DNA of 64,000 nucleotides from an uncultured Eubacteriales bacterium. Lineage in GTDB: Bacteria > Bacillota > Clostridia > Oscillospirales > Acutalibacteraceae. Below the pieces are notes generated by a model. The model worked only from the letters and a program-made list of their open reading frames with translations, ran no database searches and had not been told where the DNA came from. Within the stretch, counting starts at the first letter, position 1; every line of letters starts with the position of its first letter. This document shows positions 16,153 to 24,163 of the stretch, one piece after another. Location of the stretch: assembly GCA_934466515.1 (NCBI GenBank), contig CAKSLH010000004.1, positions 124,001 through 188,000 of the forward strand. The letters are read 5' to 3'. Made by a program: the position numbers and the translations under genes.

Positions 16153-16181
16153 TTTAAATTATGAGATTTATGTTCTATAAT
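16153..16181 (+). promoter_or_regulatory. Promoter of rhaA-rhaD
   Basis: TTTAAA (16153-16158), 17 bases, TATAAT (16176-16181). The weak -35 element suits an activator-dependent promoter. Confidence 0.55.
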
Positions 16182-16204
16182 AAAGAAAAAAGGAGGATAT
16201 AATT

Positions 16205-17458
16205 ATGATTCATTATCTTCAGTCAAAAAAGAAATATGAAAGCTTAGGTATTGATGTCGATAAGGCGCTTGAAACCTTAAAGAGTCTGCCCGTAAGCCTT
16301 CATTGCTGGCAGGGCGACGATGTAACCGGCTTTGACCATGACGGTCCCTTAACCGGCGGAATTCAGACCACGGGAAATTATCCCGGCAAGGCTAAAACTC
16401 CCGATGAGCTTATGCATGATATGGAAAAGGTTATTTCACTTTGCCCGGGAAAAAAGAAGCTTAATTTGCACGCAAGCTATGCTATATTTGAAAACGGCGA
16501 GTTTGCCGATCGCGATAAGCTTGAGCCGAAGCATTTTGCTAAATGGGTGGAATTTGCGAAAAAGCATGATATGGGAATTGATTTTAACCCTACCTTCTTT
16601 TCACACCCGAATATAAAGGACGGGCTTACTCTTTCAAGCCCCGATGAAAGCGTTCGCAAATTCTGGATCGAGCACGGAAAGGCTTGTATCAGAATATCAA
16701 GCTATTTTGCCGAGGAAACCGGAATTCCCTGCGTTATGAATATATGGACGGGTGACGGTTTTAAGGATATCCCCGGCGACAGAATGGGTCCGAGAATGAG
16801 ATATAAGGATTCAATAGAGCAGATTTTAAGCGAGCCTTATGATTTTAAAAAGGTAAAGCCCTGCATTGAGTCAAAGGTTTTCGGAATAGGCGTTGAGGCG
16901 TATACCTCTGGCTCCGCCGAATTTGCACTTTCCTTTGCGGCAATGAATAAGGAAAAGTGTATGCCGCTTATGGATAACGGACATTATCATCCGACAGAGG
17001 TTGTTTCGGATAAAATTCCGGCGCTACTTTGCTTCTTTAACGAAATCGCTCTTCATATAACAAGACCTATCCGCTGGGATTCAGACCATGTTGTTATTTT
17101 CGATGATGAAACAAAGGAAATGGCAAAGGAAATCGTCCGCTGTAATGCGCTTGACAGAGTTTATATGGCTCTCGATTATTTTGACGCGAGCATAAACAGA
17201 ATTTCCGCTTGGTCGGTGGGCTTCAGAAGCTGGCAAAAGGCGCTGTTAAACGCGCTTCTTATGCCGCACGATAAGCTTAAAGCACTGCAGGACGAGGGAA
17301 GATTTACAGAGCTTATGGTTTTAAATGAGGAAATAAAAACTCTGCCGTTCGGCGATATCTGGGAGCAGTACTGCAAATTATCAAATGTTCCTACAGACTG
17401 CGAGCTTTTCGGCGAAGTAGATAAATATGAAAAAGAAGTTCTTTTAAAAAGGGGATAA
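16205..17458 (+). CDS. rhaA: L-rhamnose isomerase
   Basis: This 417-residue protein matches the usual length of RhaA (about 419). It converts L-rhamnose to L-rhamnulose with Mn2+ in the cytosol. Conserved segments include SLHCWQGDDVTGFD, GGIQTTGNYPGKA, GIDFNPTFFSHP, the metal-ligand region MDNGHYHPTE and RWDSDHVVIFDD. AAAGGAGG lies before the ATG. rhaD follows after 5 bases. No rhamnulokinase gene is present between or next to them, which is unusual. Confidence 0.95.
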   Translation: MIHYLQSKKKYESLGIDVDKALETLKSLPVSLHCWQGDDVTGFDHDGPLTGGIQTTGNYPGKAKTPDELMHDMEKVISLCPGKKKLNLHASYAIFENGEFADRDKLEPKHFAKWVEFAKKHDMGIDFNPTFFSHPNIKDGLTLSSPDESVRKFWIEHGKACIRISSYFAEETGIPCVMNIWTGDGFKDIPGDRMGPRMRYKDSIEQILSEPYDFKKVKPCIESKVFGIGVEAYTSGSAEFALSFAAMNKEKCMPLMDNGHYHPTEVVSDKIPALLCFFNEIALHITRPIRWDSDHVVIFDDETKEMAKEIVRCNALDRVYMALDYFDASINRISAWSVGFRSWQKALLNALLMPHDKLKALQDEGRFTELMVLNEEIKTLPFGDIWEQYCKLSNVPTDCELFGEVDKYEKEVLLKRG

Positions 17459-17463
17459 TAAAA

Positions 17464-18285
17464 ATGGGAATACTTGATATTAAGGTTTTAAAGGATTACA
17501 TAAGAATGTGTAACGACGGCTGGCTTCAGGGCTGGCACGAGAGAAACGGCGGAAATCTTACCTACAGAATGACTGAAGAAGAGGTAAACGAATGTAAGCC
17601 TTATTTCAGCTTTGAGCGTCCTTGGGTAAATATGGGCGTTCAGGCGGATAATCTTAAAAATGAATACTTTTTGGCTACAGGCTCAGGCAAATTTTTCAGA
17701 AATGTTATTTTAGAGCCGCAGGATAATATTTGTATAGTTGAGATTAACGATAAGGGCGACAGCTACCGAATTGTTTGGGGACTTGTAAAGGGAGGAAGAC
17801 CCACAAGCGAATTCCCGAGCCATTTTATGAATCACAGCGTAAGAAAAGCCGCTACAAACGGCGAAAACAGGGTTATTTATCATGCACACCCCGCAAATGT
17901 TATAGCTCTTACCTACATTCTTCCGCTTACCGCAAAAGCGTTCACACGCGCGCTTTGGCAGAGCGCAACCGAGTGTCCGGTTGTTTTCCCGAACGGTGTA
18001 GGAGTAGTTGAATGGATGGTTCCGGGCGGCTCGGATATAGCTATGGCTACTAGCAAGCTTATGAAAAAATATGAGGCGGCGGTCTGGGCTCACCACGGAC
18101 TTTTCTGCTCGGGTCCCGATTTCGATATAACCTTCGGACTTATGCACACCATTGAAAAAGCCGCTGAAATCTATGTCAAGGTCTTATCAATGGGTCAGGG
18201 TATAAAGCAGACCATAACCGACGATAATTTAAGGGCGATCGCTAAGGAATTCGGCGTAACCTTAAATGAAGAGTTTTTAGATTAA
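17464..18285 (+). CDS. rhaD: Rhamnulose-1-phosphate aldolase
   Basis: This 273-residue class II aldolase splits rhamnulose-1-phosphate into dihydroxyacetone phosphate and lactaldehyde. The length equals E. coli RhaD (274). The zinc ligands are in IYHAHPANV and WAHHGLFC; GWHERNGGNLTYR and LATGSGKFFRN are family motifs. It forms an operon with rhaA. The last codons and stop (TTTTTAGATTAA) resemble a repeat heptad, and repeat copy 3 begins directly after. Confidence 0.95.
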   Translation: MGILDIKVLKDYIRMCNDGWLQGWHERNGGNLTYRMTEEEVNECKPYFSFERPWVNMGVQADNLKNEYFLATGSGKFFRNVILEPQDNICIVEINDKGDSYRIVWGLVKGGRPTSEFPSHFMNHSVRKAATNGENRVIYHAHPANVIALTYILPLTAKAFTRALWQSATECPVVFPNGVGVVEWMVPGGSDIAMATSKLMKKYEAAVWAHHGLFCSGPDFDITFGLMHTIEKAAEIYVKVLSMGQGIKQTITDDNLRAIAKEFGVTLNEEFLD

Positions 18286-18523
18286 AAAATGTGTGCCTGT
18301 CGGCACCTGATATAACCAAACCCTTCCGTCAAAGCTTCGCTTTGCCACCTCCCCTTCCAACTGAAGTGGAGGCTTGGGTTTCAGCAGAGGCTAAAGCAAG
18401 GCTCCCTTCTTATGCGTCAGCATACAGAGGGGAGCTGTCGCGTTATGTGCGCGACTGAGGGGTATTTTTCTAGATACTAGATATTAGATTTTAGAAATTA
18501 GATAAATGTGTGCCTTACGGCAC
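18278..18523 (+). repeat. Modular hairpin repeat, copy 3 (short form)
   Basis: It begins AAATGTGTGCC with a GTGCC/GGCAC hairpin, then the AACCAAACCCTTCCGTC block, a CAAAGC/GCTTTG hairpin, CTCCCTTCT/AGAGGGGAG enclosing TATGC/GCATA, and a GTCGCG/CGCGAC hairpin. It ends GAGGGGTATTTTTC. Heptads with core TAGAT (18473-18503) follow, and then a second GTGCC/GGCAC hairpin ends the unit. Confidence 0.85.
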
Positions 18524-18555
18524 AAAATAAAATATATAGAGCATAATTAAAAAAA

Positions 18556-18595
18556 GAAGAGTATTTGCAGCGTTTCGGTGCTACAAATACTCTTC
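18556..18595. terminator. Convergent terminator between rhaD/repeat and XRE gene 2
   Basis: GAAGAGTATTTG pairs perfectly with CAAATACTCTTC around an inner AGC/GCT extension. It overlaps the stop codon of the leftward XRE gene. Copy 3 therefore sits between rhaD and its likely terminator. Confidence 0.75.
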
Positions 18596-18902
18596 ACTTA
18601 TTATTAAAAGATTTAAGCATTTCGTTTAAAGCCTTTTTCTGTTCGGGCGTTAATGCAACCCAATTCTCAAAAAGCTCTTTTAAATCAGGAGTCAACTCTA
18701 CGGTTTCGTTTTCAGTAAAGAACTGAGATAAAGTTATACCGAAGCCTTTGCATATTGCTTCAAGTGTCGGAATTGAAGGAACGGTATTTCTTTTGAAAAT
18801 ATTAGCTAAGGTCGATTCTGAAAGTCCGCACTTCTTAGCGAGACGGTATTCGGTCCATTTTCGTTCTTTGAGTAATTGTCTTAGTCTTTCATGTGTATCC
18901 AT
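18594..18902 (-). CDS. XRE-family helix-turn-helix regulator (second XRE-SLOG pair)
   Basis: This 102-residue protein has a Cro/CI-type HTH at residues 6-62 (YRLAKKCGLSESTLANIFKRN) followed by a short acidic and helical tail with LTPEQKKAL. The size and layout match the XRE protein at 202. It is divergent from the SLOG gene at 19023, and its Shine-Dalgarno is AAGGCGG, as in the first XRE gene. It probably represses the SLOG gene and itself; no target is shown directly. Confidence 0.88.
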   Translation of the reverse strand: MDTHERLRQLLKERKWTEYRLAKKCGLSESTLANIFKRNTVPSIPTLEAICKGFGITLSQFFTENETVELTPDLKELFENWVALTPEQKKALNEMLKSFNNK

Positions 18903-19022
18903 TTTTTACCGCCTTTCTTAACTATATTTTACTCTTTAGTTGAAATTGTTTATACTGTTTACTTGTAATATTATTACCGTTATGTTAAACTATAAGCAAT
19001 TAAAAGATAAAGGAGAATTTTA

Positions 19023-19514
19023 ATGACTGAAGAAATGCTAAAAAGATTAAAAAGAGCCTGCTTTACAGGTCACCGACCCGAAAAGCTTAACAGAAGTGAG
19101 TTGGAAATAAAGACTGATTTAGAAACACAAATAAAAGGATGTCTTAAAAACGGGATAAAAGTTTTTATATCGGGAATGGCAAGAGGAGTCGATATATGGG
19201 CGGCACAAATTGTTTTAGATTTAAAAAATTCGGAAAATGACATTAAACTTATTTGTGCAAGCCCATACGAGGGATTTGAAAAAAGCTGGAATGAAAGCTG
19301 GCGGAAACAGTATAAAGAAATACTTGAAAAGTCAGATTATATAAAATATGTCTGTCCGCATTATTTCAGAGGGTGTTACCAAGTAAGAAACGAATGGATG
19401 GTAAAAAATTCTTCGAAAGTGATAGCGGTTTATAACGGAGAAAAAGGCGGAACAAAAAATACGATTAAAATTGCTCAAAAGAATAATATTCCGATAATTC
19501 TTATTGAAGGGTGA
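19023..19514 (+). CDS. SLOG-family (YpsA/DUF1273-like) protein
   Basis: This 163-residue protein has the SLOG Rossmann-type motifs: CFTGHRPEKL near the N-terminus, FISGMARGVDIWAA (compare the SGLARGID motif of DprA), CASPYEGFEKSW and NGEKGGTKNTI near the C-terminus. Such proteins bind nucleotide-like ligands; some occur in phage-defence or signalling contexts, but this subfamily is uncharacterised. AAAGGAG precedes the ATG. It is divergent from an XRE gene and flanked on the right by two tandem repeat copies. Confidence 0.82.
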   Translation: MTEEMLKRLKRACFTGHRPEKLNRSELEIKTDLETQIKGCLKNGIKVFISGMARGVDIWAAQIVLDLKNSENDIKLICASPYEGFEKSWNESWRKQYKEILEKSDYIKYVCPHYFRGCYQVRNEWMVKNSSKVIAVYNGEKGGTKNTIKIAQKNNIPIILIEG

Positions 19515-19516
19515 TA

Positions 19517-19740
19517 TGTGTGCCTTTCGGCACGGATATAACCAAACCCTTCCGTCAAAGCTTCGCTTTGCCACCTCCCCTTTCGTCTAAAGTGGAGGCT
19601 TTGGACTCAGCAGAGACTATTATAGTCAGGCGCCCTTCTTTTTCACGATAGTGAAAACAGAGGGGAGCTGTCGCGCTATGTGCGCGACTGAGGGGTATTT
19701 TTCTAGATTTTAGATATTAGACTTTAGATTTTAGACCAAT
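19517..19740 (+). repeat. Modular hairpin repeat, copy 4
   Basis: It begins 3 bases after the SLOG stop codon and has the same blocks as copy 3. One hairpin is replaced: TTTTCAC/GTGAAAA takes the place of TATGC/GCATA. The second variable stem is GTCGCG/CGCGAC. It ends with five heptads of the TTAGAYN type (19702-19737), which lead straight into copy 5. Confidence 0.85.
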
Positions 19741-19949
19741 GTGTGCCTTGCGGCACTGATGTAACCAAACCCTTCCGTCAAAGCTTCGCTTTGCCACCTC
19801 CCCTTCCAACTGAAGTGGAGGCTTGGGTTTCAGCAGAAGCTAGAGCAAGGCTCCCTTCTTATGCATCAGCATACAGAGGGGAGCTGTCGCAATTTTATTG
19901 CGGCTGAGGGGTATTTGTCTAAAATCTATAGTCTAATGTCTAATATCCA
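19741..19949 (+). repeat. Modular hairpin repeat, copy 5 (tandem to copy 4)
   Basis: Same blocks in the same orientation, head-to-tail with copy 4. Its variable stems are TATGC/GCATA and CGCAAT/ATTGCG. It ends in heptads in the opposite sense (TCTAAAA, TCTATAG, TCTAATG, TCTAATA; 19918-19945). Confidence 0.85.
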
Positions 19950-19956
19950 GTTGTCT

Positions 19957-19991
19957 TAAAAGCTTACCTTTAAAACCGGTAAGCTTTTTTT
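19957..19991 (+). terminator. Rho-independent terminator after the repeats
   Basis: AAAAGCTTACC pairs with GGTAAGCTTTT and is followed by a T run. It probably ended the SLOG gene before the two repeats came to lie between them. Confidence 0.7.
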
Positions 19992-20000
19992 GTTTTAAGA

Positions 20001-20029
20001 TTGACATTATCTGCTTATTATTGTAAAAT
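20001..20029 (+). promoter_or_regulatory. Promoter of the pyrH operon
   Basis: TTGACA (20001-20006), 17 bases, TAAAAT (20024-20029), 36 bases before the pyrH ATG. Confidence 0.75.
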
Positions 20030-20064
20030 AATACTGATAGATTTTATATGTTGGGAGATATGAG

Positions 20065-20769
20065 ATGAAACCTGTTTATAAAAGAATACTTCTTAAATTA
20101 AGCGGTGAGGTCCTTGCCGGAGAAAAGGGCACCGGAATTGATTTCGATAAGGTTCTTGAGGTTTGCAAAAGCGTCAAGAAATGCGTGGATATGGGAGTTG
20201 AGGTCGCCATTGTTGTAGGCGGAGGAAACTTCTGGCGCGGAAGATCAAGCGGTAAAATGGACAGAACAAGAGCGGACCACATGGGAATGCTCGCGACTAC
20301 CATAAATTCTCTCGCTCTTGCGGACGCGCTCGAGCAGTTAGGCGTTACGGCGAGGGTTCAGACCGCAATCGAAATGAGACAGATAGCCGAGCCTTATATC
20401 AGAAATAAAGCTGTAAGACACCTTGAAAAGGGAAGAGTTGTTATATTCGGCTGCGGAACGGGCAATCCGTTCTTCTCAACCGATACCGCGGCGGCGCTTC
20501 GCGCGGCTGAAATCGGAGCGGATGTCATTTTCAAGGCAACGAATGTTGACGGCGTTTATGACAGCGACCCGAAGAAGAACCCCGACGCAAAGAAATTCGA
20601 TACTCTTACCCACCACGATGTACTGTCGCTAGAGCTTCATGTTATGGACTCAACCGCCGCGTCGCTTTGTATGGATAATAATATCGAAATTTTGGTTTTC
20701 AATCTCAATGACCCTGAAAATATCGTAAAAGCCGTTGTCGGAAAGCATAACGGAACACTTGTAAAATAA
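20065..20769 (+). CDS. pyrH: UMP kinase
   Basis: This 234-residue amino-acid-kinase-fold enzyme phosphorylates UMP to UDP. Motifs are LKLSGEVLAG, VVGGGNFWRG, the UMP-site segment MDRTRADHMGML and GCGTGNPFFSTDTAA. The length is normal for bacterial PyrH. It heads the run pyrH-frr-uppS-cdsA-dxr-rseP-ispG-polC, an order common in Firmicutes; frr follows 19 bases later. Confidence 0.96.
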   Translation: MKPVYKRILLKLSGEVLAGEKGTGIDFDKVLEVCKSVKKCVDMGVEVAIVVGGGNFWRGRSSGKMDRTRADHMGMLATTINSLALADALEQLGVTARVQTAIEMRQIAEPYIRNKAVRHLEKGRVVIFGCGTGNPFFSTDTAAALRAAEIGADVIFKATNVDGVYDSDPKKNPDAKKFDTLTHHDVLSLELHVMDSTAASLCMDNNIEILVFNLNDPENIVKAVVGKHNGTLVK

Positions 20770-20788
20770 ACTTTTTGGAGGCAAATTT

Positions 20789-21343
20789 ATGCAGGAATTA
20801 CTTAAAAACACCGAAGAAAAGATGGAAAAATCCATTGGCGCTTTAGAGCGCGAGTATAAGTCGATAAGAGCAGGAAGAGCAAATGCTTCTGTTCTTGACC
20901 GTATAACCGTCGATTATTACGGCGCGCCCACACCCATTCAGCAGATGGCGGCGGTATCAATCCCCGAGGCGAGAACGCTTATGATTCAGCCGTGGGACCC
21001 GTCGGTTTTAAAGGATATCGAAAAGGCTATTCTTACTTCCGAAATCGGAATTAACCCTCAGAACGATGGTAAGGTTATAAGACTTAATTTCCCGCCTCTT
21101 ACAGAGGAAAGAAGAAAGGATATAGTTAAGGAAGTCCGCAAGAAATGCGAGGAGGCAAAGGTTGCGCTGCGCAATCAGCGAAGAGACGCTCTCGATAAGC
21201 TTAAAGCGCTTAAAAAAGCTTCTGAAATAACAGAGGACGAGGAATCAAACGGAGAAAAGAAAATTCAAAATCTCACCGACAAGTTTTGCAAGGAATGCGA
21301 TGAACTGAGCGTAGCTAAAGAAAAAGAGATAATGGAGCTTTAA
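20789..21343 (+). CDS. frr: Ribosome recycling factor
   Basis: This 184-residue protein is of standard RRF length. It splits post-termination ribosomes with EF-G. The start MEKSIGALEREYKSIRAGRA and the segments YYGAPTPIQQMAAVSIPEA and NFPPLTEERRKDIVK are family hallmarks. A TTGGAGG Shine-Dalgarno precedes the ATG. uppS begins 2 bases after the stop. Confidence 0.96.
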   Translation: MQELLKNTEEKMEKSIGALEREYKSIRAGRANASVLDRITVDYYGAPTPIQQMAAVSIPEARTLMIQPWDPSVLKDIEKAILTSEIGINPQNDGKVIRLNFPPLTEERRKDIVKEVRKKCEEAKVALRNQRRDALDKLKALKKASEITEDEESNGEKKIQNLTDKFCKECDELSVAKEKEIMEL

Positions 21344-21345
21344 TA

Positions 21346-22062
21346 ATGCCGTTTTTTAAAAAAAGGGCAGCGGTCGAAAGGTCGCTGCCTCAACACATTG
21401 CAATAATAATGGACGGAAACGGAAGATGGGCGAAAAAGCGCGGTCTTCCCCGTTCGGCAGGTCATGCGGCAGGTGCTAAGACCTTTAAGCAGATAGCAAG
21501 ATACTGCAATAAGATAGGCATAAAATATCTTACGGTTTATGCCTTTTCCACCGAGAACTGGAAGCGCCCCGAGACGGAAGTTAAGGGAATTATGGATCTT
21601 TTCAGGAACTATCTTAAGGATGTTGACAATTTCAAGGGCGAAAATATAAGACTTGAATTTATCGGGGACAGAGAGCCTCTTGCCGAAGATATAAAAAAGC
21701 TCATGGAGCATGCCGAAGAGGAAAGCGCGAACGCTACGGGGCTTCACCTTAATATGGCGATAAACTACGGCGGAAGAGACGAGTTGGTTCATGCCGTAAA
21801 GGCTATAATAAAAGAGGGAATACCTGCCGATAAAATAACAGAGGATGTTGTTTCGGCTCATCTTTATACCGCCGGTCAGCCCGACCCCGATTTTATCATA
21901 AGACCGAGCGGAGAATACAGACTTTCAAATTATCTTATCTGGCAGTCGGCTTATGCGGAATATTGGTTTTCCGATGTTTTATGGCCCGATTTCAAGCCTA
22001 AGCACTTAGATAAGGCATTAGAGGATTTTTCAAACAGAAACCGCAGGTTCGGCGGAGTCTGA
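21346..22062 (+). CDS. uppS: Undecaprenyl diphosphate synthase (cis-prenyltransferase)
   Basis: This 238-residue enzyme extends farnesyl diphosphate to C55 for cell-wall lipid carriers. The signatures IAIIMDGNGRWAKKRG (catalytic Asp), STENWKRP, and DFIIRPSGEYRLSN with ending WQSAYAEYWF are intact. The start closely follows frr, suggesting translational coupling. Membrane-associated by function. Confidence 0.96.
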   Translation: MPFFKKRAAVERSLPQHIAIIMDGNGRWAKKRGLPRSAGHAAGAKTFKQIARYCNKIGIKYLTVYAFSTENWKRPETEVKGIMDLFRNYLKDVDNFKGENIRLEFIGDREPLAEDIKKLMEHAEEESANATGLHLNMAINYGGRDELVHAVKAIIKEGIPADKITEDVVSAHLYTAGQPDPDFIIRPSGEYRLSNYLIWQSAYAEYWFSDVLWPDFKPKHLDKALEDFSNRNRRFGGV

Positions 22063-22077
22063 CGAAAAGGAGCAGTT

Positions 22078-23010
22078 ATGAAAACAAGAATTATTTCAGG
22101 CGCGGTTTTAATAGCGCTTGTAACAGGCGTTCTTATTTTAGGCTACAGTGTAAATGAGATTATTATTACCTTTTTCTTGAGTCTGCTTGCGGCGGCGGCG
22201 GTTTATGAGCTGCTTAAAAATGTTGCGGGCATTAAAGAAAAAACCGCTTATTATACGGCGGGAGTTTATTCTTTTTTGCAGGTGCTTGCATTCAGCTCGG
22301 CTACGGAAAAATTCTTAAGCGCAATTTTCTGCCCTAAGGTCTGGGACTCTGCTCATGAGTTTCCTACAAAGGCTTATTCTTTTATAAGCGACACTCTTTT
22401 TTATCTCGGAAGACCCGGGCTTTTAAGCGTTACTGTTGCCGTTATTTATTTTATTTTCGCGGTGGTTATGATTTTAAAAAACCACGGAAAATTCAGTCTT
22501 GCGCAGATAGTTTGCCTTAGCGCAATGCCATTTATAATTTCAAGAGGCTTTTCGTTCCTTGACAGCATTGTTATAAAAAACACAGGCGACACCTCGGCTA
22601 ACGGAATTTATTATCTGCTGTTGCTTCTTAATTTTTCCGCAGTTTGTGATACCGGCGCTTATTTTACGGGCGTTTTCTTCGGCAAGCATAAGCTTTGCCC
22701 GAATATCAGCCCGAAAAAAACGGTAGAGGGCGCGGCAGGCGGAATTGTATGGAGCATGATAGTTTCGGTTGTTTTAATGCTCTGCTTTAAAATTGACACT
22801 TCTAAAATCGCGGTAACGGTCATTCTCACTGTTCCGCTTTGTATAGTAGGAATGTTAGGCGATCTGTTCGCTTCTTCGTTTAAACGCTCGGTCGGCGTTA
22901 AGGATTACGGAAATATAATCCCGGGACACGGAGGAATTCTCGATAGATTTGATTCTATTCTTCTTTTGTCTCCGGTGGTATATCTTTTGTGTTCTTACGG
23001 TATACTTTAA
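22078..23010 (+). CDS. cdsA: Phosphatidate cytidylyltransferase
   Basis: This 310-residue polytopic membrane enzyme makes CDP-diacylglycerol from phosphatidic acid and CTP. The C-terminal CDP-tranferase signature spans SFKRSVGVKDYGNIIPGHGG plus DRFDS. GDTSANGIYY marks a loop between helices, and about eight hydrophobic segments are visible. Its TAA overlaps the ATG of dxr (TTTAATG). Confidence 0.95.
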   Translation: MKTRIISGAVLIALVTGVLILGYSVNEIIITFFLSLLAAAAVYELLKNVAGIKEKTAYYTAGVYSFLQVLAFSSATEKFLSAIFCPKVWDSAHEFPTKAYSFISDTLFYLGRPGLLSVTVAVIYFIFAVVMILKNHGKFSLAQIVCLSAMPFIISRGFSFLDSIVIKNTGDTSANGIYYLLLLLNFSAVCDTGAYFTGVFFGKHKLCPNISPKKTVEGAAGGIVWSMIVSVVLMLCFKIDTSKIAVTVILTVPLCIVGMLGDLFASSFKRSVGVKDYGNIIPGHGGILDRFDSILLLSPVVYLLCSYGIL

Positions 23011-24146
23011 TGAAGGATTTAGTAATTTTAGGGTCGACAGGCTCTATAGGAACGCAGACCCTGCAGGTTGCGGAAAAATGCGGATTTAAAGTAAGTGCGC
23101 TTGCCGCAGGAAAAAATGCGGAAATGCTCGAAACTCAGGCTAGAAAATTTAAGCCAAAGGCCGTCGCTCTTTTTGACGAAAAAAAGGCAGAAGAGCTTAA
23201 AATCGCACTTAAGGATACCCCTGTTAAGGTGTATTCGGGCGAAAGCGGCGTTTGCGCGCTGGCTGAAAGCTTCGGCAATACCGTTTGCAGTTCAATCGTC
23301 GGCATTGCGGGGCTTAAGCCGACTGTAAGCGCAATTAAAGCTAAAAAAACAGTAGCTTTGAGCAATAAGGAAACCTTGGTTACGGCAGGCGGGCTTGTAA
23401 ACAAACTGGCAAAAGAAAATAATGTAAAAATTCTTCCAGTTGACAGCGAGCATTCGGCGATTTTTCAGTCTCTGCAGGGGGCGCCTAAAAAAAGTCTAAA
23501 AAAAATTATTCTGACCGCCTCGGGCGGTCCGTTTTTCGGCAAAACCGCAAAGGAGCTTGAAAATGTAACCGCCGCCGAGGCGCTTAAGCACCCTAACTGG
23601 TCAATGGGCGCTAAAATAACCGTCGATTCGGCAACGCTTATGAATAAAGGTCTTGAGGTTATAGAGGCGGTTCACCTTTTCGGTGTAGGTCCTGATGATA
23701 TCGAGGTGCTTGTTCATAGGCAAAGCATTCTTCATTCAGCGGTTGAGCTTTCGGACGGAGCGGTTATAGCTCAGCTCGGAACTCCCGATATGAGGCTTCC
23801 TATTCAGTATGCCCTGACCTATCCCGAAAGAGGGAGCGCTTTTGACAGTCTTTCGCTTTCGGAAATCGGCACGCTCACCTTCGAAAAGCCCGATACGGAC
23901 ACCTTTAAATGTCTTCCTCTTTGCATAAGCGCAATTAAGCGCGGAGGGCTTTATCCTGCCGCGGTAAACGGAGCAAACGAGGAAAGCGTAAGGCTGTTTT
24001 TAGAGGGAAAAATCAAGTTTACCGATATCGCAAGGCTTAATGCCGAGGCAATGGAAAATGCCGAAAATATAAAGGATTACAGTCTGTCGGATGTTTTCGA
24101 GGCAGATAAAAAAGCAAGAGAATTTGTAAAAAACAAAATCAGATAA
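23010..24146 (+). CDS. dxr: 1-deoxy-D-xylulose 5-phosphate reductoisomerase
   Basis: This 378-residue enzyme carries out the first committed MEP-pathway step with NADPH. The Rossmann motif LGSTGSIGTQTL is at the N-terminus; SNKETLV, VDSEHSAIFQ, SGGPFFG and HPNWSMGAKITVDSATLMN are the metal and substrate regions. I chose the ATG at 23010, which overlaps the cdsA stop, over an upstream in-frame start inside cdsA. ispG, a later MEP gene, lies two genes on. Confidence 0.96.
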   Translation: MKDLVILGSTGSIGTQTLQVAEKCGFKVSALAAGKNAEMLETQARKFKPKAVALFDEKKAEELKIALKDTPVKVYSGESGVCALAESFGNTVCSSIVGIAGLKPTVSAIKAKKTVALSNKETLVTAGGLVNKLAKENNVKILPVDSEHSAIFQSLQGAPKKSLKKIILTASGGPFFGKTAKELENVTAAEALKHPNWSMGAKITVDSATLMNKGLEVIEAVHLFGVGPDDIEVLVHRQSILHSAVELSDGAVIAQLGTPDMRLPIQYALTYPERGSAFDSLSLSEIGTLTFEKPDTDTFKCLPLCISAIKRGGLYPAAVNGANEESVRLFLEGKIKFTDIARLNAEAMENAENIKDYSLSDVFEADKKAREFVKNKIR

Positions 24147-24163
24147 ATTTACATTATAAGGGA

